DNA from: Cheilinus undulatus
Lineage: Eukaryota; Chordata; Actinopteri; Labriformes; Labridae
Reading direction: 5' to 3'
Assembly: GCF_018320785.1 (NCBI RefSeq)
Contig: NC_054878.1
Span: forward strand, 45,875,429-45,939,428
DNA: 64,000 nt
Part shown: one piece after another, positions 1 through 12,641 of the stretch
Position numbering within the stretch: the stretch's first letter is position 1
Layout: the number at the start of each line of letters is the position of its first letter
Position numbers and translations under genes: made by a program
Notes under the pieces: model-generated
The model's input: only the letters and a program-made list of their open reading frames with translations
Database searches by the model: none
Told to the model about the DNA's origin: nothing

Positions 1-162
1 TGAACAAATATGATTATAATAATACATAGGGCGGATCCCCGAGTCTTTCAGGACTCCTGGAGTTATCTGATAAATATAATAGATATAATAAATATGGTGA
101 ATGTCTTCGTCTTTCCGCCGTGTTGCTAAAGTTCCTAGCTGTGAAGCTAACAGGACGGTTAC
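1..162 (-). other. pex3: Start of pex3 intron 1
   Basis: This is sequence downstream of the pex3 exon 1 donor on the minus strand. It is AT-rich (TATAATAGATATAATAAATA near 70-95) and I see no second exon in it. The intron continues beyond the left edge. Confidence 0.6.
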
Positions 163-235
163 CTCCGATGAGAGCTCCGGTGAAAATAAATTTCCTCTTG
201 TGTCTTTTAATAAAATTCCATGTAGATGAAAACAT
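163..235 (-). CDS. pex3: pex3 coding exon 1 (partial gene, runs off left edge)
   Basis: Peroxisomal biogenesis factor 3 is a membrane protein that docks PEX19 and inserts peroxisomal membrane proteins. The exon reads MFSSTWNFIKRHKRK followed by FIFTGALIGG, closely matching the vertebrate PEX3 N terminus. It has the basic RHKRK cluster at about residues 11-15 and the start of the hydrophobic anchor, which together form the family's membrane-targeting signal. The ATG at 235-233 has A at -3. Coding sequence stops after 24 codons plus one base at a GGAG/GTAACC donor (GT at 162-161), so codon 25 is split. Longer reading past the donor is intronic. The next exon lies left of the window. The gene is divergent from adat2, as in other vertebrates. 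Confidence 0.88.
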
Positions 236-484
236 CCTGGGACAGTCAGAGAGCCACTATCTAAAACTCAAACCAACATTCAGGACTTTAAACTCTCTGC
301 TAGCTATTTAACGGACATGTTCAGTACAGACGTTAGCAGCTAACATGCTAACTGTCTAAAGTGCTAATAACCCGTGAAGCTTAGGAAGTTGAATACTCCA
401 GCTTCCGGTTGGTTATTTCAAAATAAGGCAGTTTATCCAACTATTAAACAGGTCAAAACGCCCTTCCATTGTTATATTAATGTA
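236..484. other. pex3 5' UTR and promoter side
   Basis: This is unique-looking sequence just upstream of the pex3 start codon, before the first repeat. It contains a GCTAACATGCTAA-like motif near 340. There is no TATA box at a convincing distance, and the transcription start cannot be placed. Confidence 0.4.
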
Positions 485-1010
485 TTAAGATGGATGGCAG
501 AAGCGCTGCAAAAATTGGCAAGAAAAAAGTTGTGAAAAGAGGTGAAAATGTTTCAAAAAGGAGGACAAAAGGGGCAAAGGGTATCAAAAACTGGTTACAA
601 ATAAAAAAATAGTGCAAGAAAGTAAAAGAAGGGGTTAAAAAGTGACAAGAAATGATACTAGAGGGGCATAAAGAGGATAAAACATGCAGAAAAAGTGGTT
701 TAAAGGGGTTAAAATCCTCCAAAAATTGGGTTAATGAGGCAAAAAGGGGCAAAAAGTATCAACAAAGGGTTGAGAGTGGAAAAAAAATGTTTTCAAAGTT
801 GCAAAAATGGTTGAAAAAATTTAATAAAAGGGGTTAAAGAGGCTAAAAGTATCAAAAAGGGGTTAAAAGTGTCAAAATGGGTTAATACTGGTGCTAAATG
901 ACAGTTAGGGAGGGCCCATTCTCTGGGATTTTCAGGGACCCGGCCAATCCTGTTGTCAGGCCTGCTGCATTCTAGATAACAGGGATAGACCTCACTGGTA
1001 ATGACTAAAA

Positions 1011-1300
1011 ATACAATACAATACAACACAAGAACTTTATTTATCCCTGAAGGGACATTCAATCGTCTGGAGTCTGTTTACTGTAGAATTATAAAGTCTA
1101 ATATCTGATGGTATTAAAGATCTTCTAAATCTTTCTGTCCTGCAGCGCAGGGGTAGGAGCCGTCCACCTCCGTTGCTTCTTTGCTCACTGAGGGAGACAT
1201 GAAGTGGATGATCCACGTTCCTCAGAATGGCCTCCACCTTGCTCAGTGAGCGTCTCTCCACCTCATCCTCCAATGAGTTCAATTAGATCCCGACCACAGA
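1011..1300 (-). mobile_element. 5'-truncated LINE 3' end (Rex1/CR1/L2-like)
   Basis: On the minus strand the frame 1282-1040 ends in a segment containing RTERFRRSLIPSDIRLYNS, typical of the C terminus of CR1/L2/Rex1-type ORF2 proteins. It is followed by AGGGATAAATAAAG and a (TTGTA)n-like tail at 1010-1025, the usual 3' structure of these non-LTR elements. Only the end of ORF2 survives. It sits inside a family A hAT copy, so it is the younger insertion. The exact clade is uncertain. Confidence 0.65.
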
Positions 1301-1330
1301 GGACAACTTTAAACTACTTTACTTTTTTAC

Positions 1331-1374
1331 TTCCTTTAAACTACAGGACAAAAATGTCCTGTAGTTTAAAGGAA
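1331..1374. repeat. Perfect 20-bp inverted repeat with 4-nt loop
   Basis: The left arm is 1331-1350 and the right arm 1355-1374, exact reverse complements around AAAA. The right arm is the normal family A sequence; the left arm is an inverted copy of it placed at the LINE insertion junction. Confidence 0.9.
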
Positions 1375-1467
1375 AATACAAATACTACTGCAGTAATATT
1401 TCAATCAGACCAAAATGTTCATTTAATTTTTGTGTATTTGAAAATCCGGCCCCCAGAGTTTCTGTTG

Positions 1468-1815
1468 ATTTTTTTCTGCCTGTTTTTGTCACTTCTAAAC
1501 CAATTCTTGCCACTTTCTGCCCATTGTTGCCTCATTATTGCCACTAACAACCACTTTTTAACACCCCTTATGCCCATTTTCACCACAGTTAACCCATTCT
1601 AGCCAGTTTATATCAATCTTTCATCCCAGTCCACCTTATTTCGCCCAATTTTTTTAACTTTAAAGCCATTTAAGCCACTTTATAATCCCATTTTACCACC
1701 TTTTTTGCCTGTTTTTGCCAATTTAATCAATCTTTCAAAACCCGATTTCAACACCTTTTCCACCAATTTTTGCCATTATTCACTAATTTAAGCAATTTTT
1801 CACCCATTTTAAATG
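1468..1815 (+). repeat. T/C-rich degenerate GCCACTTTT repeat
   Basis: This is imperfect reiteration of units such as TTGCCACTTT and CACCCCTTATGCCCATTTTC. It is the same low-complexity interior found in hAT families A, B and C, here joined to a broken family A copy without recognisable termini. Confidence 0.6.
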
Positions 1816-2089
1816 TGTTATAATAAAAGTTATTTTCATTTTAAGAAGGCTATTTCCTACACAAATGAATAGACAGAGATCTTTGTTTCTTTGATAAGAG
1901 TGGTTATTATTTAGGTCAAATATAAAATAGAGTTTTCACAGTGGACCATGGTTTTGCTGACCTCCATGGGCCCCAGTCTGGCTGGATCTGCCCTTTATCC
2001 CCCCGATTGACGGCCTTGTCTCCACACGACTATTCCTGAATGTTCATGTCTGTGTTCACCCTCCTTCAGGTCCAGTGGGGGTCCCCGGT

Positions 2090-2565
2090 CTCTGGCTCCT
2101 TCAATTTGGGGGTCACGGGCTGAAAAGGTTGAGAACCGCAGCCCTAGGGGGTGTGCCAAGGGTCTCAGGGGGGCCGCGAGGGTCTGCTCTGACGTTTTTC
2201 AGATTAAATGTACATGAATATTTTCTAAAACCATGGTTTGAAATATAAGGTAGGGCCAACCTAAAAGACCAAAAATGAAGCGAAGCCGTTCATTTTTGTG
2301 CTTTTTTTTAGATCATAAAGTCAGATATGCACAAGAAATCAAAGTCAGAATGTTTAAATTGTTTCTTAAATTGTGAATTTAGAACAATGGAAGGTAAAAG
2401 AATGAAAACAGTGATTGGTTTTTTGACTTTATCGTCTTAAAAAGTGTAGTTTTTTTGGTTCCTGTGTATTTACCACTTTTAAAGTAAAGACATTTTTTCT
2501 CATAAATTAACAACTTTTTAAACTACGGGAAAGAAAAGGTTGGGAACCACTGCCAGAGACTTTTC
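2090..2565. mobile_element. hAT-like relics (GGTTGAGAACC / GGTTGGGAACCACTG ends)
   Basis: Two hAT-style right ends occur here: AAAAGGTTGAGAACCGC near 2125-2141, and AAAGGTTGGGAACCACTG near 2536-2553. The stretch between has a GGGTCTCAGGGGGGCCGCGA segment that resembles the other end of such elements. I could not pair the termini or find a target duplication, so the boundaries are approximate. Confidence 0.35.
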
Positions 2566-2664
2566 CCACTTTAAACACATGATTCTTTTTCACAATGAAC
2601 ATAAACAACATATCAGTGGTAAAACTGAGACATTTTAACATTTCAGGAAAAATATTCGCTCATT

Positions 2665-3020
2665 TTGAATTTGATGGCAGGAACACATCTCAAAAACGCA
2701 GAGACAAGGCAACAAAAGGCTGGAAAAGTAAGTGGTACTAATAATGAAAAACAGCTGCAGGAGCATTTTACAGCTAATGAGGTTAATCACCAACAGGTCA
2801 GTCACATGACTGGGTATAAAAGGAGCATTCTAGAGAGGCAGAGTCTGTCAGAAGTAAAGATGGGCAGAGGTTCACCAACCTGTGAAAAACTGAGTCTAAC
2901 AACAATGTCAGAGAAATGTTCCTGGAAAATTTCAATGACTTTGAGCCTCTCACATCTACGGCCCATCACACCATCAACAGACTCAGAGAATGTGGAGGTG
3001 TGGTCGGACTTAAAATGAAG
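2665..3020 (+). pseudogene. Tc1-like element 5' part, decayed
   Basis: The sequence includes GACTGGGTATAAAAGGAGCA, then AAGATGGGCAGAGGTTCACC and a damaged helix-turn-helix region ending HTINRLRECGG-like. This is the layout of a common fish Tc1-family element: short leader, then the N-terminal DNA-binding part of the transposase. Frames are shifted and the catalytic part is absent. Confidence 0.5.
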
Positions 3021-3472
3021 CAGTCACAGGTTGAAAATAAAAAACTATAATAATGCCGTTTCAGAGCTTCTCTAAATGTTTCTGCTGATTTAAAGTGGAT
3101 CTTTAAACATGTTTGAGTCAGATTTACTTACATGACCTGATGTGTCTAAGATTTACATGGCAGTCGCTTTTTGATTGTTTTTAAGGTTTTATTAGAAATT
3201 CTGTGATCAGGATGTGCTGAAGCTACCTACAGATGTTCTTCTGTGATTCCTTAAAACCAAAATATATTAAAGTTCAATGATAAACTAAAACTAGAAACAG
3301 AGCCGTGATGACGACTCTGGACTCAGTGAGGTTTACTCAGAAATTAAAGACATTTCTGACCATTAAATACCAACAAGAACAGATATTTTAATACTAAATA
3401 TTCAAAATCTTCAACATGTAAAAAGTCTGAAACTAACACAATAACAAAAAGATTCCATAAAGATGAGACCAT
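3021..3472. other. Intergenic sequence, nothing recognised
   Basis: AT-rich sequence between the Tc1-like relic and the TTAA element. I see no exon, repeat end or RNA gene. Confidence 0.4.
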
Positions 3473-4443
3473 TTAACCCTTTAGCCCTCCTCAAATTTAC
3501 CACCCTCTGGACACCTTCCAGGCAAAAATGTACACGTTCAAAAAAAATTACCATTAAATCAGCATACATCAATATTTTTTCTACTTTTTCTCATAAATCT
3601 TTTTAACAACTTCAGACCTGCTCAAAACTGCCAAACATTCAATCATTTTCAAGATTTTAACCCTTTAAATGCCAGTTTGATTATTTGAAATATTTTATTT
3701 TTTACAGCAAAAAACACAAACAGTGAATTATTTTCCATATTATAAATAGTTTAAAGATGGGGCTTTGGGGGTGATGAGAGTCTTGGATGGGTCAAAGATT
3801 AGCAACAAAACTGATGCATTAATATTTTTACGTAATGTCAGAAATACCCTCTGGACACCTTCGAGACTAAAATGCCCCCATTGACTTCCATTAAAACCAG
3901 GTTTTTTAATCTCACTGTCATTGCAGTATAAAATCATGCATTCTTTAATGTCAGCATTTCAATGTGAAGAAGTCTAGTGCAATTTGAAATTTTTACCGTA
4001 TTCCACCAGATTCAACCATTTACTCATTGTAGGACCATGCACCACATTCTGGTATTTTTGCCCGTTATATTATGGAGAGTTTAGTGTGAGTTTGACAGGG
4101 TTGAAATCTTGAAAATGATTGAATGTTTGGTAGTGTGGAGCAGGTCTGAAGTTTTTGAAGAGATTTATGAGAAAAAAAAAAACGTAGAAAAATATTGATG
4201 GATGCTGATTTAATGGCAGTTTTTTGCACGTGTACATTTTTGCCTGGAAGGTGTCCAGAGTAAATTCACTGAGAGAGTCTGAATGACATTTAAGAGTAAA
4301 ACATGTTGGATTTCAAAAATTTAACTAGAAAGAAAAGTTCCTGTAAAAATTCATGCTGTAAAACTGACAAAATGATCACAAATTTAAAAAAAAAAAAGTT
4401 TCAAAAAATTGCCAAAAATGCCCGAGGAGGGCACAAGGGTTAA
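3473..4443. mobile_element. TTAA-flanked fold-back element (piggyBac-like MITE), copy 1
   Basis: It begins TTAACCCTTTAGCCCTCCTC and ends GAGGAGGGCACAAGGGTTAA, with TTAA at both borders. Much of its length is inverted: the block with GGACACCTTCCAGGCAAAAA near 3508-3527 reappears reversed near 4240-4256, along with ACTTCAGACCTGCTC. TTAA targets and CCCTTGTG-type ends suggest a non-autonomous piggyBac-like element. There is no transposase. A second copy lies at 14216-15407. Confidence 0.65.
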
Positions 4444-4719
4444 GGACTACTGAAAATCAGCATTTGAATAAATAAATAAATAAATAATAAAAACAATAAT
4501 AATAATAATACCTTAAATGTATTTGAAAATTTTACATGCTGGTTTTATTTGTCAGATTTTGTCTAAATCTATTTTGTATGTTAAAACTCGATCTTCATTT
4601 TTCAGGAAGGTGAATCCTCGTGTTTTTCTGATTAATCTCTCCACAAACATGAAGAAGTCTAGAGGAAAACAAAGATTTAAGTTTTATTTCCTGTACAGAA
4701 TCCCATGACTTCCGGTTGG

Positions 4720-4955
4720 GATTAGTAGTTAACTTGAGGTAGCTTGACTGACTGCAAACATGAGCCAGAGCGTGGAGCTCTAGGAGCTCGACTAGTCATG
4801 TCTGGTATGTGGTCCGTCCACTATTATCTTCCCCCAGCGTAAGAGGAGCGAGTGAGGAAGACTCTCAGAGACTAGTCCGGGTTATCAGACATGCTATAAA
4901 CTGTTCTCTCGGGTCAAAGCTGTCAGTGTAGTTTAGTAGAGCTGTAGCAGTAACC
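4720..4955 (+). promoter_or_regulatory. adat2: adat2 5' UTR and probable promoter
   Basis: This short repeat-free stretch lies immediately upstream of the adat2 start. An in-frame stop (TAG, 4929-4931) precedes the ATG, so translation does not begin further up. No TATA box is obvious, as is common for housekeeping genes. The transcription start cannot be placed from sequence. Confidence 0.45.
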
Positions 4956-9130
<4,175 letters not shown>

Positions 9131-9193
9131 ATCTGCTATATCTACTCTAAGGATCTTTGTTCTGTGCTGTTTTTAAATGCATTTTAATTTGAT

Positions 9194-9199
9194 AATAAA
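9194..9199 (+). terminator. adat2: adat2 polyadenylation signal AATAAA
   Basis: A canonical AATAAA lies 64 bp after the stop codon, giving a very short 3' UTR. Confidence 0.75.
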
Positions 9200-9230
9200 A
9201 ACTATCTGAAGAAATGTCTGAGCTCCTGAA

Positions 9231-11235
9231 ACATTCATTCTTGCCAGCAGGGGGCGCAGTAGACCAGCTGATCTAATCACACCCTTGATTCTTGTGAACA
9301 TCATACTGTTTATCTAAAGCGAAGTTCTGTTTCTGATAGAAGAGCTGCTCACAGAGAAGAATGTTAGACTCAATAATCTCTGCAGAAATAAAAATCACTA
9401 GGAAAATGGATCATTTTTGGTTAAAGGGGTTAAATGTAAATATTTAGTTTTTATATTTGAAGCTAGTTAGTCATCAGTCAGTGTTTATTTAACACCAGTA
9501 AACTACTTCCTGTTTCTGAGAACAGGAACAAGAAGAGTGTTCAACAGCTCCTTCAAAATAATAGTGGTTTTAACTGCTCCTGAAACAGAGAGGGAGTTTA
9601 GACCAGCAAAACAGGTGTAGACAGTTATTGTTGACAAAAGATCTATGTATGAGAGATCTATTATCACGGCTGTGCATGAGGGCCACTTAAGGAAATACAT
9701 TTACAGAAGATCTGTTCATTTTCCAATGAAGAAACTTAAAATTCTCAGGTGTAAAAAATGATCTATAAAACATTTTTTTTTACTTTAAAAGTTGTAAAGT
9801 TGAAAATTCAAGCACTATTTTCTGTTTACTTCATTGTTTTTTTTTTGTTTTTTACACTGTTGTAAATGAACAATTTTAAAAACCTTTAATTTTTTTAATT
9901 TTTTTTTTATTTTTTGGTGTGTGAAAATTTAAGACTAATTCAATTTCAAGTTTTGCTTTTAAATTTCTGACTGTTGAAAATCTGAAATTGTGAGTTTGAT
10001 TTCTTGTAAATATTGAACTTCACCTAAAAATGTTGACTTTTTTAGCACAAAAATGGAGCAGACAGCAGACTGAAGTCTTCTGAAGGACCGCTGATGTTTA
10101 AAGGTCAGTTTGACGTGAGCAGAGGGGGTTGGACGTTGAAACCATCAGTCATCATGATTGTGGAGCGTGCACGTTAAAAAAGGTTCATGTTTACAACCAC
10201 AACATGGAAATATTCCCTCGTTCCCATCCAGAGCTCTAGCAGCTGCAACATGATTCTGTTTCCATGATGCACCGCCTGCTCCAGCTCTCCTCTGCTCAGC
10301 ATGTAAATCTATGCTAATGAATGCAGAGCAGGATATTTGTCAGTGTTTGAACCAAACCAGCAGAAAGTTAAATACCACCCTTTTCTTACTTTTTTACCCT
10401 TTTTGACATTTTTTGTAACTTCTCACCACTTTTATCCCATTTTTGCCCCTTTTCAAAAATTTTCCAATTTCCTTCCATTTAAGCTTCACTTTGTCACTAA
10501 ATACCACTTGTTTCCTGGTTTTTGCCCATTTTAGCCACTTCATGTTGCTACTTTTATTGCCCTTTTTCACAATTTTTTGCCCATTGTAGCTACCTTTTGC
10601 CATTAAATACCACCTGTTTCCCTTTTTGCCCCCTTTTTCCACTCTTGACTGCTTTTTGCCCATTTTAGTCACTTTGCATGAGTCACCTTTGGCTCCACCT
10701 GAGAGAAGGGCGGTAATAATGAGAGCCACACTTCCTTAGGAGGCTCGTCTGCCTCAGCTGGACCAACGCAAAGAAGTCTGTGAACCACAAACATAGATGT
10801 TTTTAGGAAAGGCAGAATCTAAAAATAGTCTTGGAGCATCATTCAGTCTGTCACAATCATTCCTGGCCAATCAGAGCAACCGAACACACAACATAGTAGG
10901 CATAGTAGGCAACTACAGAACACGTGCTCAACAGGCAGCTGAGTCATGACCAGGATCGTTCACTATCAGTGGAGCCAGGCGGTAACTCAAACTCATGATT
11001 GGGACCACCAATCAGCTTTAAGAGGCTATGAGAACTCAGTGAAGAGCTTTCTTATCCTATTAGACCAGGGCATGCCTCAGGATCCTCCAGGAGGAGCTGG
11101 AAAACTCAGCTGGTGAGAGAAACCTACAGGTCAGCCCGCTGCTACAGCGACCTGTCCGGAAAACCAGTCATGTGACCTCCATCTGAAGGATCCTTGGTGT
11201 CATCAGTGAAGTCTGATTCAGGATAGAAGCAGGGA
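9231..11235. other. adat2-aig1 convergent intergenic region
   Basis: The gap between the ends of two convergent genes. Most of it has no recognisable feature; poly-T runs occur at 9770-9920 and a T/C-rich repeat at 10380-10670. I see no further gene. Confidence 0.5.
10380..10672 (+). repeat. Degenerate TTTTGCCACTTT repeat
   Basis: T/C-rich units such as TTTGCCCATTTTAGCCACTT are reiterated. It includes TTAAATACCACNTGTTTCC, also seen in the family B copy at 21.15 kb, so it is probably a family B interior without clear ends. Confidence 0.55.
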
Positions 11236-11252
11236 AGATGTTCCACTCAACC

Positions 11253-11258
11253 TTTATT
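11253..11258 (-). terminator. aig1: aig1 distal polyadenylation signal
   Basis: AATAAA on the minus strand lies about 1.36 kb past the aig1 stop codon and beyond the minisatellite. Another AATAAA lies at 11475-11470, right after the minisatellite. Either would put the whole array in the 3' UTR. Which is used cannot be told from sequence. Confidence 0.5.
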
Positions 11259-11478
11259 GATCTCATACCAACATCAGGTTTCCTCCTTACATGTAGTGAG
11301 GCTCATGAGATGAAAAATAAAGTTTAAAATAGAAACAATGTTCAGTAGTTCTGTTGTAGAATAAAATCCTCCAGAAACAAACCAGAGAAGCTTCATATAG
11401 ATACTGTAGGACTGTTTCTTTGTATGCACATGTTTAATGCTGATGTATGTTCTATGTGTGTGTTCTATGTTTATTATG

Positions 11479-12409
11479 TCTGTGCAGATGTCTGTGTAGA
11501 TGTGCAGATGTCTGTGTAGATGTGCAAATGTCTGTGTAGATGTGCAGATGTTTGTGTAGATGTGCAGATGTCTGTGTAGATGTGCAAATGTTTGCTTGTG
11601 TAGATGTGCAGATGTTTGTGTAGATGTGCAGATGTTTGTGTAGATGTGCAGATGTTTGTGTAGATGTGCAGATGTCTGTGTAGATGTGCAAATGTCTGTG
11701 TAGATGTGCAGATGTTTGTGTAGATGTGCAGATGTCTGTGTAGATGTGCAAATGTTTGCTTGTGTAGATGTGCAGATGTTTGTGTAGATGTGCAGATGTT
11801 TGTGTAGATGTGCAGATGTTTGTGTGGATGTGCAGATGTTTGTGTGGATGTGCAGATGTTTGTGTAGATGTGCAGATGTTTGTGTAGATGTGCAGATGTT
11901 TGTGTGGATGTGCAGATGTTTGTGTGGATGTGCAGATGTTTGTGTGGATGTGCAGATGTTTGTGTGGATGTGCAGATGTTTGTGTGGATGTGCAGATGTT
12001 TGTGTGGATGTGCAGATGTTTGTGTGGATGTGCAGATGTTTGTGTGGATGTGCAGATGTCTGTGTAGATGTGCAGATGTTTGTGTGGATAACCAGATGTT
12101 TGTGTGGATCTCCAGATGTTTGTGTAGATGTGCAGATGTCTGTGTGGATGTGCAGATGTCTGTGTGGATGTCCAGATGTTTGTGTAGATGTGCAGATGTT
12201 TGTGTGGATGTGCAGATGTCTGTGTAGATGTGCAGATGTTTGTGTGGATAACCAGATGTTTGTGTGGATCTCCAGATGTTTGTGTAGATGTGCAGATGTC
12301 TGTGTGGATGTGCAGATGTCTGTGTGGATGTCCAGATGTTTGTGTAGATGTGCAGATGTTTGTGTAGATGTGCAGATGTTTGTGTAAATGTGCAAATGTT
12401 TGCTTGTGT
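11479..12409 (+). repeat. 20-bp minisatellite (about 46 units) in the predicted aig1 3' UTR
   Basis: The unit is TGTGTAGATGTGCAGATGTT, with frequent A/G and T/C variants and a few 4-bp insertions (TTTGCTTGTG at about 11590, 11755 and 12400). Segment 12041-12200 is an exact copy of 12201-12360, which is eight units. A second eight-unit period of 164 bp is visible around 11504-11760. Because 20 is not a multiple of 3 and the minus unit has no stop in any frame, it creates a 407-codon spurious frame. Confidence 0.97.
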
Positions 12410-12621
12410 CCACAGTAGCGAAGGCAGACATTTTCTTTAACTTAAAATTAAAAAACATGATGTTTTTGTCAACATTAATGTTATGAATAAAGTTCATAAA
12501 TTCTGTTTTTCCACTTCCTTGAGAGGTCGCTTGTTTCCTGTTCTTGTGCTGTCCTGGGTGGGTAGGTAGCTTATCCTTGTCTGGAGGCGGCGTTTCCTCT
12601 CCTCATGGATGAGAGAGACAA

Positions 12622-12641
12622 TCATTCACCTTTGACCTTTT
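12622..12641 (-). CDS. aig1: aig1 exon 6 coding part (C terminus)
   Basis: A strong pyrimidine tract and acceptor (TGTTTGTCTGTTTTAG) precedes 20 coding bases that finish the split codon as Glu and give KVKGE then TGA. The charged ending resembles the human KEKPKLE tail. The rest of the exon is 3' UTR. Confidence 0.85.

Larger units (their letters stand above)
485..1467 (-). mobile_element. hAT-like family A element, minus orientation, interrupted and end-truncated
   Basis: In reverse complement this matches the interior of the intact family A copies at 15936-16835 and 56327-57233: the same block around TCTAGAATGCAGCAGGCCTG, then a long T/C-rich stretch of TTTTTGCCACTTTT-like units. Both termini are missing. 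A LINE fragment interrupts it between about 1011 and 1350. It carries no transposase, so it is a non-autonomous relic; the open frames in it are chance products of low-complexity DNA. Confidence 0.7.
11235..12621 (-). other. aig1: aig1 3' UTR (predicted)
   Basis: Inferred to run from the TGA at 12624-12622 to the AATAAA at 11258-11253. It would carry the 20-bp minisatellite as transcribed, untranslated sequence. Confidence 0.55.

Noticed and set aside
11788-12387. 199-codon plus-strand Cys-rich open frame
   Set aside because: Same minisatellite; open only where GTGTGG variants remove the TAG of the standard unit.
11274-12497. 407-codon minus-strand open frame (HLHKHLHIHTNICTSTQTSA repeats), possibly an extension of aig1
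   Set aside because: It is the 20-bp minisatellite read in a stop-free direction. An aig1 exon starting at 12601 could be spliced in frame to it, but the much stronger acceptor at 12643-12642 gives the short EKVKGE ending that fits the family's length and charged tail.
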